Below, one piece after another: positions 4,491 to 12,908 of a DNA stretch of 30,410 bases. The stretch is from a virus. Every line of letters begins with the position of its first letter. Position 1 is the stretch's first letter. The DNA lies in the IMG/VR virus record IMGVR_UViG_3300009154_002812, positions 1-30,410 of that record; one strand, 5' to 3'. The translations under genes were made by a program, and so were the position numbers. The notes under the pieces were generated by a model, which did no database searches, was not told where the DNA came from, and saw only the letters and a list, made by a program, of their open reading frames with translations.

Positions 4491-5672
4491 TCATATAGCT
4501 ATTATATTAGGTGGTAAACTATTTTCAATCTTTCCTATCAGGTACTGGTGTCTAAAAGTAACTAATGCATCTGGAACTCCCGCTTGGGTAAAGTATACAT
4601 ATTTTGGTATAGTCTTTACTAGATGCTGAATTCCTCGTTTCCAAATTTCTCTCTCATTTGAGAATAAAGCTGATTTACGAAACCAATTATCAAACTCAGT
4701 ATTCCACCAAGCAGTAGCTTTGTCCGTCTGAAACCAAGTGTTATCCCAAGTAGTATATATTATATTACGCAACCATTTTTCGTGATATTTTCGGCGAGTA
4801 TACATAGAAGTGTTGATCCAAAATCGCTGTTTACCTGGATTTTTTTCTAACCATCGTTTAATAACATGTGCCTGTTTACACATGATATCTGTCGCATCCT
4901 TACTCCAGTAAAACAATTCAGTTGTTACATTTGTATAGTCTCTATTAAAATCGTTTATTGTAGTAATATTAGCAGTGGCGTCGTTAAAAAACAAATAAAA
5001 ACTAGTGTTATCAATGTTGGATATAAATGTTTTTGGTTTATCTACTCCTACAATAATAGCAACTTTCAAGTTTTTATCAAATTGTTTTTTCATATTTCCA
5101 AAATGAAAGTAGTTGTATCTAAATAATTGACCAACTGACAAATGATCATTTTTATGTAGGACCCAATCACCATCGGTACTTGTATTCAACTCACTCAAAA
5201 CATTATTACTCACATCTAATACAGTAATTTTGGTTTTAGGTAATTTTTCAGAAATATATTTTAACCGCGGAATTGCTTGTAATTCATGTTCGGCTGAAAA
5301 GTTCCAACTTTCTTTAAACTCTGTGTCTAATACAGTTGATTTTTTGGTAATTTCGCTTATATGATTAGTTACAATTTCATCAATATGCAAACCCTGTCTG
5401 ATGAAACTTTCTAATATGTTGTTTGTATCGGAACCCCCGCTATAACTTAAAATAATATAATCATATTTTTCTCTAAGTTGTCGTGTTCTTTTATCGTATA
5501 ATTGGTCTAAACTCTCAGATGGTTCAATATGCCATAGGTATTTTGAAAACGTATCTTGATTAAACATCCATTCAATGGGTTTATCTACTGTAGTGCTATA
5601 GATACAAGCATCAATTTTTGATCCAAAATCAATGCCGTTGCAACGGTAGTAACTAAGATCCGTGTTAAGCAT
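4491..5672 (-). CDS. PP-loop ATPase-like protein (copy 2, divergent)
   Basis: The 393-residue product contains SYSGGSDTNN with the PP-loop SGGSDT at residues 78-83, preceded by a hydrophobic strand (YIILSY), the geometry of N-type ATP pyrophosphatases. The rest is unlike the other three copies: a long middle region and a tryptophan-rich C-terminal half (about residues 290-350). It overlaps the upstream DUF2061 gene by 8 nt. It presumably activates a different substrate. The distance from AsnB and QueC is large, so the function is open. Confidence 0.68.
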   Translation of the reverse strand: MLNTDLSYYRCNGIDFGSKIDACIYSTTVDKPIEWMFNQDTFSKYLWHIEPSESLDQLYDKRTRQLREKYDYIILSYSGGSDTNNILESFIRQGLHIDEIVTNHISEITKKSTVLDTEFKESWNFSAEHELQAIPRLKYISEKLPKTKITVLDVSNNVLSELNTSTDGDWVLHKNDHLSVGQLFRYNYFHFGNMKKQFDKNLKVAIIVGVDKPKTFISNIDNTSFYLFFNDATANITTINDFNRDYTNVTTELFYWSKDATDIMCKQAHVIKRWLEKNPGKQRFWINTSMYTRRKYHEKWLRNIIYTTWDNTWFQTDKATAWWNTEFDNWFRKSALFSNEREIWKRGIQHLVKTIPKYVYFTQAGVPDALVTFRHQYLIGKIENSLPPNIIAI

Positions 5673-5916
5673 CTATTTTTCCCACATCAGTAATATCTTT
5701 TCCCCAGCCGGAGCGATTCCAAACCCGTTCGTGGAAGAAATATAAAGTGCTATTAACTATAGTAGTAAGGCTAGCTAATCCTAAACCAAATACTATACTA
5801 CCCGTAGTGTAATAACCAATAATAAAATATTGAAAAATAATTAACAGTCTCCAACTAATCATTTTTGCTAATGAGCGTGGTATCTTTTCTTGAAATTTTG
5901 ATTTTAAACTATTCAT
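5665..5916 (-). CDS. DUF2061-family membrane protein
   Basis: The 83-residue product matches the DUF2061 pattern as I know it: an R-S-L-A-K...SWR motif at about residues 14-23, two hydrophobic segments (about 24-40 and 43-60) around a T-T-G turn, and a conserved C-terminal FHERVWNRSGWG. DUF2061 proteins are small integral membrane proteins of unknown function that often sit beside sulfate-activation or sulfonation genes, which fits the sulfotransferase-like gene upstream. It overlaps its neighbours by 4 nt (upstream) and 8 nt (downstream). Confidence 0.85.
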   Translation of the reverse strand: MNSLKSKFQEKIPRSLAKMISWRLLIIFQYFIIGYYTTGSIVFGLGLASLTTIVNSTLYFFHERVWNRSGWGKDITDVGKIDA

Positions 5917-7364
5917 GTTATATCCTTATTAATGTAATCAATAGGTCGGGATACTAAAGAATAATTATTTAATACCTCGTAGCCTATTTTTGGACCGGCA
6001 TGTTCAGTCATTTGTTTATTGGTGTGTAATATAGTAGAATAAACCGTTTTTCGATTTTGTGACTTTGCAATTATATCAACACATGCATGTAATTGCTTAT
6101 GTATGCCATGTCCTCTATGCTGATTGTTTACATATGCCAATCTAATAAACAGAGAGTCTAGATATGATGCACTATGATAAAATATACCTGCAATAATTTC
6201 AGTTCCTTTTTTGAGTAACACACCACCATCTATTGAATGCGGCTGTGGTCTATTTAAATAATCTGCTGTATCCGTTTGGTATAATTGAAACATTTTTTCA
6301 TATTCAGCAACTAGCATAGGATTAGAATGACTATACAATACAAAGTCATAATCTAAATATTTTTCGCTAGGGGCTATACTTACATTGGGTTCTTCAATTA
6401 CTTTATCGGTATTTTCTTTAAATTCTGCGTTCATCGAAACAAATCTAGCATCCTCACCGTACATCCATTCGCTATAATCTTTATATGTGGATCTAGAATT
6501 TTCTAAAAAGTCTACAAGATCCCAGTAGGGCACTGATACTTTTGTTTCCTTAATCATACAGGAATCTTTGAACCAGCTAGGATATGTTTCGTATCCGCTT
6601 AATTTACCATACCATAATATATCATTTTTAAAATGTCTGGCCTTCATCATACCTTTGCCGTAGTAATTCCAATAATTGCCGGGCTTTAAAATAGAACCAT
6701 AAGAGAAAGACAATTTATTTTCATGGTAATATTGAATTGAGTTACAAAATGATTTTACAAAATCATCAGTATAATAACTTGCAATTGATTCCGGGCTATA
6801 TGGGAAATCAATAACTTTTCTACTCTTGCCCATCATTCTAAAACGCTGTTGCATTGTTTCAAAATAATTACAGTATATCGACATTTTAGCTGTGTTACTA
6901 CCAATAATCTCAGGATCGTTTGCACCTTGAGTAATGATAGGGTAATCTCCGTCTAGTTGTTGGCTAAGCCACTCAAACGGATAATGAAACATGGAGAATG
7001 GGTGCTCTGTTTTACTACGTTCTATCCATTTCTCTTTATGTTCATCTAAGTTAATATCAACGATTCTAACTTTAAATCCAAAGAATTTTTCACATTCACG
7101 GACATGTGCTAATTCAACATCACTATGACCGACTGAGTTTAAAAAAACATATTCAGCATCTACACCCATATCTAAAAATGTTCTAGCTATGACTTGACTA
7201 TCGACACCCGAGCTAAACAACACATATACTTGCCCATATGTGTTCTTAATCTGCACAGCATCATTATTTGCTTCAGTTCGGAAATCAGAAAAATTTCTAT
7301 CCGGAGCTTGATATCGGACAATACATTGTTGTCCTTCTAATCTATATTCTAACCCTTGTTTCAT
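5913..7364 (-). CDS. PP-loop ATPase fused to a GNAT acetyltransferase (copy 3)
   Basis: The 483-residue product has two modules. The N-terminal part carries the PP-loop SSGVDS at residues 51-56, a C-E-K-F-F-G-F-K segment near 121-128, and TQGANDPE near 145-152, like the other PP-loop copies. The C-terminal part (about 335-480) is a GNAT fold with the acyl-CoA pyrophosphate-binding motif Q415-x-R417-G-H-G420-I. The fusion implies that the product of the ATP-dependent step is acylated, or that both domains act on one scaffold. The start is 8 nt from the sulfotransferase-like stop. A TATAAATA sequence at 7370-7377 overlaps that stop and is probably fortuitous. Confidence 0.8.
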   Translation of the reverse strand: MKQGLEYRLEGQQCIVRYQAPDRNFSDFRTEANNDAVQIKNTYGQVYVLFSSGVDSQVIARTFLDMGVDAEYVFLNSVGHSDVELAHVRECEKFFGFKVRIVDINLDEHKEKWIERSKTEHPFSMFHYPFEWLSQQLDGDYPIITQGANDPEIIGSNTAKMSIYCNYFETMQQRFRMMGKSRKVIDFPYSPESIASYYTDDFVKSFCNSIQYYHENKLSFSYGSILKPGNYWNYYGKGMMKARHFKNDILWYGKLSGYETYPSWFKDSCMIKETKVSVPYWDLVDFLENSRSTYKDYSEWMYGEDARFVSMNAEFKENTDKVIEEPNVSIAPSEKYLDYDFVLYSHSNPMLVAEYEKMFQLYQTDTADYLNRPQPHSIDGGVLLKKGTEIIAGIFYHSASYLDSLFIRLAYVNNQHRGHGIHKQLHACVDIIAKSQNRKTVYSTILHTNKQMTEHAGPKIGYEVLNNYSLVSRPIDYINKDIT

Positions 7365-7372
7365 AGCTATAT

Positions 7373-8041
7373 TTATATGTATTCCGGTGGTGCTAAAATC
7401 TTCTTTAAATACCCAGTAACTTCATTTATATTTTCAATTGTTACTACATCTTTTGCATTTTGAATAACATACTTAGTGCTAGGTTTCCACCAATTATTTT
7501 TTGGTAAAGTTAACATATCCTCATAACAAATCTCTAAAGGATTAAATCTATTTGTTACCATTTCTGTGTTTTTATCACATTGGTCTAATATATACAATGC
7601 ATCGTCAATCAATGCGTTAGTTACCCTTATACTTTTTTTGTTTATTGTATTATGTAATTCTAATGTATTAAGTGCTATTAATAAACTCCAAAATGTATCT
7701 CGTTTGTTTTTTCTTTTTAAAAGAATATATTGTAAATCTTTCTTTTCAAAAAAGTCACATATAGGTTCAGTAAGTAAATGCAGGTGCGTTTTTACTGATA
7801 TTGCTTTATGTTTTTCTAAAAACATGTCAAATAAATCAAATCGATAATCTAAATCATTAGCCGCAGTGGTTGAATAATTATATTGTATTCCTGTATCTAA
7901 ATTTACACTTTTTATACCACAATACATAGTAAACAATTCACTTAAATTAAATTGAGGTAAGCTATCTTGTATCCAAGTGCTACCGCTTCTGGGATGGCTT
8001 AAGATAACAATTGGTCGTGTTATGTCAATAGTAAATGCCAT
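7373..8041 (-). CDS. Sulfotransferase-like protein
   Basis: The 222-residue product begins with a strand (PIVILSH) followed by PRSGSTW at residues 17-23, the 5'-phosphosulfate-binding loop of PAPS-dependent sulfotransferases. The ICYEDML segment in the C-terminal third matches the conserved tyrosine-glutamate-aspartate block seen in many members. It would transfer a sulfuryl group from PAPS to a hydroxyl or amine. No PAPS-synthesis gene lies in the window, so PAPS would come from the host. It overlaps the upstream oxygenase gene by 22 nt. The assignment to the superfamily is good; activity on PAPS is inferred. Confidence 0.75.
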   Translation of the reverse strand: MAFTIDITRPIVILSHPRSGSTWIQDSLPQFNLSELFTMYCGIKSVNLDTGIQYNYSTTAANDLDYRFDLFDMFLEKHKAISVKTHLHLLTEPICDFFEKKDLQYILLKRKNKRDTFWSLLIALNTLELHNTINKKSIRVTNALIDDALYILDQCDKNTEMVTNRFNPLEICYEDMLTLPKNNWWKPSTKYVIQNAKDVVTIENINEVTGYLKKILAPPEYI

Positions 8042-8598
8042 GGGTCTTTTATAAATCTAAAACTAATTGTAATACGAACTTCATTTGTGTCATTGCTAAT
8101 AGCATGCGGAACAGTGTTATTCATAAGTGTTGGATTATTTAAAACATACCTATCAATTTCTTTCAACTTGGATTCTGCATAAAATATATAAGATCCTTCA
8201 GATGGATCAGGAAGAGGTATATACTGTTTTGGACCGCTTAGATATTCATAAAATATCACCGGTGTTTCATTATAGTTTTGTATTCCAAAATTTAAACTTA
8301 AACAACCTGAAGTATCACCTGATTCGGCCGGTGGTTCTATATTTCTATCTACATGAGCATCTCTTTCTCCTGCCCCGGGATGTACAACTATATAACAAAC
8401 CTTTTTTAAGTTGTCATTTAATTGTATTGATGTAAGATAGTTAACTGCGCTAGTGCAATTTGCAAAAAACTTGAGTAAGTCTACACTCCATAAACCTGTT
8501 GGTTTGCCCTCACAATAAGGTAGAATAAAATCTGTTAATTCTTTATGTATTTCTTTCAGATTTGGTATATCTAATTGCTTATACGTGATGTAGGTCAT
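8020..8598 (-). CDS. Fe(II)/2-oxoglutarate-dependent oxygenase-like protein
   Basis: The 192-residue product shows H82-x-D84 (DAHVDRN), a distal H165 (TVPHAISND) and R175 (EVRITISFRF), the full facial triad plus 2-oxoglutarate arginine. The HPGAGERDAH stretch leading into the first ligands is typical of the family. It overlaps the next oxygenase gene upstream by 4 nt and the sulfotransferase-like gene downstream by 22 nt, so the three are probably translationally coupled. The substrate is unknown. Confidence 0.75.
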   Translation of the reverse strand: MTYITYKQLDIPNLKEIHKELTDFILPYCEGKPTGLWSVDLLKFFANCTSAVNYLTSIQLNDNLKKVCYIVVHPGAGERDAHVDRNIEPPAESGDTSGCLSLNFGIQNYNETPVIFYEYLSGPKQYIPLPDPSEGSYIFYAESKLKEIDRYVLNNPTLMNNTVPHAISNDTNEVRITISFRFIKDPWHLLLT

Positions 8599-9296
8599 TT
8601 TATTAAATGCTGTATATCTTCAGTGCCGTTAATAGAAATCATAAACGTATATCTGTCGTGTTTACTAAAATTTATTACAGCGTGTTTAAAGCCAGTATTT
8701 AAAAAATATGCATTACCCGGAATAAATGTAACGCACTCAACATTATTTTTAACCCAGAATAGATTAACACATTCACTATCCGCAAATATAGGAATTATAA
8801 TACGTACTGCGTAGCTAGGATCATAGTCAATATGTGGTGAAATACTTGTGCCTGCACCTAATTTAACTAAACGAATTCTAGTAGGTTTGCCTTTAAACTT
8901 TTCAATTATTTTGTCAAATATAGGTGCATATCTATTATAGGTATCATTTTTTACAGTATATGTTGATTCATTCAATACACTATTTTCATCAACCACCAAA
9001 GATTGTTTGTATCGGTATCCACTAGTATGTAATGTATCATGTATTACTTCGCATTCATCTATTGTAATAAGCTTATTTTCATTTATGCTATCAGTTAAAC
9101 CAATTTGAAAAAAGTTGTCGTAAACTGATTTAGCTAATTCATGGTGTACACCGCACAACCCTTTATTAACTTCTAATACTGATTTAAATTCATTATTCAG
9201 TTCAACTATACATTTTTCTAATTCGGATAATAACAATCCATCTAAACACAAATGGTCTATTACACTATAAGTAGGTAATCGATATTTTAACTTCAT
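8595..9296 (-). CDS. Fe(II)/2OG oxygenase, aspartyl/asparaginyl beta-hydroxylase-like
   Basis: The 233-residue product contains the pattern LGAGTSISPHIDYD with H155-x-D157, then GNAYFLNTGFKHAV with H205, and DRYTFMISI with R215. This spacing and the cupin-like LNTGFKHAVIN block resemble aspartyl/asparaginyl beta-hydroxylase-like enzymes. The N-terminal 120 residues are not assigned. It overlaps the desaturase gene by 4 nt (ATGA) and the following oxygenase gene by 4 nt. It hydroxylates an unknown substrate; a protein or an amino-acid-derived metabolite are both possible. Confidence 0.78.
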   Translation of the reverse strand: MKLKYRLPTYSVIDHLCLDGLLLSELEKCIVELNNEFKSVLEVNKGLCGVHHELAKSVYDNFFQIGLTDSINENKLITIDECEVIHDTLHTSGYRYKQSLVVDENSVLNESTYTVKNDTYNRYAPIFDKIIEKFKGKPTRIRLVKLGAGTSISPHIDYDPSYAVRIIIPIFADSECVNLFWVKNNVECVTFIPGNAYFLNTGFKHAVINFSKHDRYTFMISINGTEDIQHLIK

Positions 9297-10000
9297 TTGA
9301 TGCTCAATAACTTATGAAAATGGCCGCCCCAATCAGCCCAGTGTCTAAAAGAGGGGTTAGCTGGCTGGTCGTGATGATTCTTGTGCCATCCTTCGCCTCC
9401 ATTTAAAAAACCTAATAGGGTTACATTAGCTGGTCCATTTTTATCATGGCAAAACACATTTACTAAACTTCCACCCATCCACATTAATATAGCAGGTACT
9501 ACAAGAATCATCCAATAATATTGAAACGGTAATAATATCAAACCTATGATATGAAGTGAATGTAATACTTGAAAATAGTATTTGTGTTGAAAGACATACA
9601 ACGGCTTTCTAAGTAAGTCTGGAACATATTTGATAATGTCTTTATCATTATTTGACATTTGCCAATATGACCTAAATCGACCCATTACAATTGGGCTGTG
9701 TGGATCTTTTTCTGTATCACTATATCTGTGATGTTTTCTATGTACGCCTGCCCAAGCAATTGCAGATGATGTTGCACCCAACCACGATAACATTAATAAT
9801 ATTTTTTCAGCTAGTGGATGTATTGAATTTTTGTGTGATACAGTCCTATGAAATAACATGGTCCCGCACAACCCCACGTATACTATTTGTGATAATATAA
9901 GTGTGGGGACAGTTACATACCATGGGAATAAAAATAATCCCACTATAAATAAAATATGCAAGTATACTTGCGTTGTAATGAGTTTTTGTTTGTAGGTCAT
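9293..10000 (-). CDS. Fatty-acid desaturase, acyl-CoA (delta-9) type
   Basis: The 235-residue membrane protein has all three histidine boxes of the desaturase family: H51-RTVS-H56, H87-RK-H90-H91, and H206-KN-H209-H210, with hydrophobic segments at about 10-45, 62-80 and 150-183. These ligands hold the di-iron centre that inserts a double bond in an acyl chain. It resembles compact bacterial and phage delta-9-type desaturases. In this operon it could modify host membrane lipids or an acyl group of the operon's product. The start follows the GNAT stop by 12 nt. Confidence 0.88.
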   Translation of the reverse strand: MTYKQKLITTQVYLHILFIVGLFLFPWYVTVPTLILSQIVYVGLCGTMLFHRTVSHKNSIHPLAEKILLMLSWLGATSSAIAWAGVHRKHHRYSDTEKDPHSPIVMGRFRSYWQMSNNDKDIIKYVPDLLRKPLYVFQHKYYFQVLHSLHIIGLILLPFQYYWMILVVPAILMWMGGSLVNVFCHDKNGPANVTLLGFLNGGEGWHKNHHDQPANPSFRHWADWGGHFHKLLSIK

Positions 10001-10012
10001 ATTATTATTTAT

Positions 10013-10543
10013 TCACAGCTTCATAGTTAGTAACCATTGTTCAACTCCGTTAAACATTACCGGTTCATTAGATGCAACAAAAGTGTGATTAGGGAAAGCT
10101 TTAGGTAAAAGATATCTTTGATTTAAAACAAACAATGTGTAATTATAATCATTAAACGAAATAATAACGCTATCACAATTTAAATTTTTGGCTCTTTCAA
10201 TTTGATATGTAGTATTATACATGTGAGTATAAGATTTGACACCTAATCCTTTATGTCTGTTGTCAGCATTAGAGAACCCACGAAATACTGCTTGATACAC
10301 TTTGTTACCTTCAAACTCTCTAATCATTCCACCTGTTGCCGTCCAAAATTTATCATTTACATATAATAATTGATATGTATCAATTTTCTCATCTCTAATT
10401 AAACTTAATAAACTCCATGGATGAAGAGTGCTATAGTTTTCAGGTATATTTTCCCCAAATTTTTCAATTAACGCCAACTTCAATTTTATAGTAAACTCAC
10501 TTTTATTTTCTTTGGTGAGTGTAACCATTTCTACCTTATCCAT
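10013..10543 (-). CDS. GNAT-family N-acetyltransferase-like protein
   Basis: The 176-residue product shows the GNAT core: a beta strand FWTATGGMI, a strand YQAVFRGFSN, and the acyl-CoA loop NRHKGLG near residues 97-103 followed by a helix. The SVIISFNDYNYTLFVLNQRY segment matches the strand-turn-helix after it. The gene lies 1 nt after the radical SAM stop. The substrate is unknown; small molecule, peptide and sugar acceptors all occur in this family. Confidence 0.68.
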   Translation of the reverse strand: MDKVEMVTLTKENKSEFTIKLKLALIEKFGENIPENYSTLHPWSLLSLIRDEKIDTYQLLYVNDKFWTATGGMIREFEGNKVYQAVFRGFSNADNRHKGLGVKSYTHMYNTTYQIERAKNLNCDSVIISFNDYNYTLFVLNQRYLLPKAFPNHTFVASNEPVMFNGVEQWLLTMKL

Positions 10544-10544
10544 A

Positions 10545-12041
10545 TTAAAATTTCAAATTAGTATGCTTCTTCAATAATTCTATTGCCCTAGCTCTTTCAA
10601 ACGAAGGACCAACATCAAATATTTTTAATTGATTAACTGTTTTATTTTCTATGTCATCATCTGAAATACCCATATGCCACGCAGTTGGTAATATCCAACC
10701 ACCGGCTCGTCTTTTTATATTAGATATATTATTTAAGGTAATTCCCAATTTATGAGCGGCTGGCATATCTATGAATTCATTTTTCCAATGTATGAAGTGA
10801 CCCGGAGCTCCGGGAATTACGGGTATTTTATTTACAACCTCATATCCAAATTTTTCAGGATTATTATCTATTTCACTTGCACCTTTACCATATTTGTCAA
10901 TATACATACCGAGGCCACTGAAGTGCCAACTAACACAAAATTCATCTTGATTTTTTATCATGTATGTTAGTGTTTTGTATTGATTATCAACCGTGTCATG
11001 TGGTAATCCTACAATGAAACTAGCTTCTAGTTTTACATTAGTACGTTGTCTGAACAGTTTAACTGCGTCTGCAACTCTGTCAAAATCCATGCCCTTCTTT
11101 ACAGCTTTTCTAGATTCGTTGTTCATACTTTCCATACCCAAAAACCCACCTGACACACCTAACGCTTTCATTTTGTCAATCATTTCAGGTTTAGTTGCCA
11201 GTAGTTCAGGCTTAAGATATGACATAAATTTAAAATCCGGTAACTTAGCCATATCAATTGCTCTATGTAATCTATCTAGTTTTTCCATGCTATCATTAAA
11301 GGTGTCATCCATTAAAATATATCGTGTTGTACCAAACTGCTCATAATTGCGTCTTAATTCTCTTGCTAAACTTTCAGGTGTTCTTTGATAGCTATCATAA
11401 TCTTTTGCCCCTTGAAAAGGATGACTGCAAAACGAACATCTAAATATACATCCACGTGCTACTTCTAATGGCACAGGTTGATAAGATAAAAAATTATCTT
11501 CTACATCAAGTACAGTTTCAATTTCATCCGGATTCATAATTTTATGATTGATATCACTCTGTACTACTTTCTTACCATTATCAGTATCTACAAAATATTT
11601 TAATCCATGATTTGGTTTGCCACTGAATAAGTCTAATAGTTTAGTATAAGATATATCACTAAAACCCACTAGAACCCAGTCACAATTTCTATATACAATT
11701 TGAGAACCCTTGACCCATGGACCACCTGGTCCACCGCATACAAATTTTACATGAGGGTATTTAACACGCAAGTCGTTAAAAAACTTATCATTAATCCAAT
11801 TAATATCAGATTTTTGATATCCATCTAACCACGCAATACTAAAACCCAACATCAATGTTTTTTCGGTTACTACACTGTCTAACAATGTTGTTAATTCATC
11901 CCAAGACATTGAAGGTGCTGTATCTATAACAAAAGTTTCATAACCATATTTTCTTCCTTCTGTTCTTAATCTATAACCGGCTAATATCCTACCACCAATC
12001 AAATGTCTATTACCGCCTATAAAAATTGCATCATATTCCAT
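10545..12041 (-). CDS. Radical SAM enzyme with an N-terminal B12-binding-like domain
   Basis: The 498-residue product has C198-x3-C202-x2-C205 in the segment ARGCIFRCSFCSH, which binds the 4Fe-4S cluster that cleaves SAM. Residues 1-150 form a Rossmann-type domain like the cobalamin-binding domain of the B12-radical SAM family, but I do not find the DxHxxG base-off histidine motif; a GGNRHLIGG stretch sits near the start instead. The middle segment FLGMESMN (about 300) matches a conserved SAM-barrel strand. Such enzymes do methyl transfer, ring formation or oxidation. It overlaps the upstream PP-loop gene by 11 nt. IscU, encoded upstream, could help build its cluster. Confidence 0.85.
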   Translation of the reverse strand: MEYDAIFIGGNRHLIGGRILAGYRLRTEGRKYGYETFVIDTAPSMSWDELTTLLDSVVTEKTLMLGFSIAWLDGYQKSDINWINDKFFNDLRVKYPHVKFVCGGPGGPWVKGSQIVYRNCDWVLVGFSDISYTKLLDLFSGKPNHGLKYFVDTDNGKKVVQSDINHKIMNPDEIETVLDVEDNFLSYQPVPLEVARGCIFRCSFCSHPFQGAKDYDSYQRTPESLARELRRNYEQFGTTRYILMDDTFNDSMEKLDRLHRAIDMAKLPDFKFMSYLKPELLATKPEMIDKMKALGVSGGFLGMESMNNESRKAVKKGMDFDRVADAVKLFRQRTNVKLEASFIVGLPHDTVDNQYKTLTYMIKNQDEFCVSWHFSGLGMYIDKYGKGASEIDNNPEKFGYEVVNKIPVIPGAPGHFIHWKNEFIDMPAAHKLGITLNNISNIKRRAGGWILPTAWHMGISDDDIENKTVNQLKIFDVGPSFERARAIELLKKHTNLKF

Positions 12042-12903
12042 AACTATTATTTTTTTCTATTAATTTAAAATATTCATGGTTGCTGGAGCCCCACCATTTT
12101 TCTTTCCAACTATTAACTAATTGGATATCGGGGTGATTGAATATAGGACTTTGTTCTACTATTTCATACCCGTGTTTCTTACTACGTTGTTCTAACTTAA
12201 ATTTATTTTGATTATTGTATACATGTACTTTACTTGAATAAGAACCCGTTTTACCAGGTATAATATTATTTATTAATTGTTGCATTGTCGGGTCTGTCAA
12301 AAACGCAAAAAACTGTTCGGAAGTATAACTTAAAAAGAAAGGAGTCCCGTATATGTTGTTGTTTTTAAAGAATTCAAATTGAGTGTAAACCGGTTCTATT
12401 TCATCCACATACCATTTGCCATCAGTATGTAATAGTAAATGAGGATTAGAATCACCTGTAATTACAGTGCCGTCGATCTGAGTAGTAAGCCACAAATTAC
12501 TAGGAAGCTGATATGCGGCTATTTTATATTCTGTTGCAATTTTTAAAAATTCACCCGATTCAACAAACTTGTCATAGTCTAAATCAATAACAACAGGTGT
12601 AATACTATTTTCATCACAATACTTAAATGCATATTGAGTTTCATGGTGATTATATTGTGTACGCATAATTACTGGAGTAATTGGCATACCCAAAGATTTA
12701 AATACAGCTAATGCATATTCACTATCAAGTCCACCGCTATAACACAAAAACAAGTTACCTTGCTTTTGTGACCATACTATTTCTGCTACATTAACTGTTT
12801 CTTCATAATAGGAACTAATGGGTCTAACAGGACTGCTTATTTCAACATTCCATGTAGACCCATTGCCACTACTTTGTAAGTAGTTAGAATAAAGTAACTT
12901 CAT
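12031..12903 (-). CDS. PP-loop ATPase, asparagine-synthetase/QueC-like (copy 4)
   Basis: The 290-residue product has LFLCYSGGLDSE with the PP-loop SGGLDS at residues 56-61, followed by an HHETQYAFKYCDENSITP segment that parallels the other copies, and TGDSNPHLL near 148-156. Its loop is the closest of the four to that of AsnB. There is no glutaminase domain. The start is 5 nt after the ahpD stop and the end overlaps the radical SAM gene by 11 nt, making it the first gene of the modification operon. Transcription may continue from the ahpC promoter at about 14018. Confidence 0.75.
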   Translation of the reverse strand: MKLLYSNYLQSSGNGSTWNVEISSPVRPISSYYEETVNVAEIVWSQKQGNLFLCYSGGLDSEYALAVFKSLGMPITPVIMRTQYNHHETQYAFKYCDENSITPVVIDLDYDKFVESGEFLKIATEYKIAAYQLPSNLWLTTQIDGTVITGDSNPHLLLHTDGKWYVDEIEPVYTQFEFFKNNNIYGTPFFLSYTSEQFFAFLTDPTMQQLINNIIPGKTGSYSSKVHVYNNQNKFKLEQRSKKHGYEIVEQSPIFNHPDIQLVNSWKEKWWGSSNHEYFKLIEKNNSYGI

Positions 12904-12908
12904 TAGTG

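Noticed and set aside
7370-7377. TATAAATA on the minus strand before the PP-loop-GNAT gene
   Set aside because: It overlaps the preceding stop and sits only five bases from the ATG, so a late promoter would give at best a leaderless message; chance is more likely.
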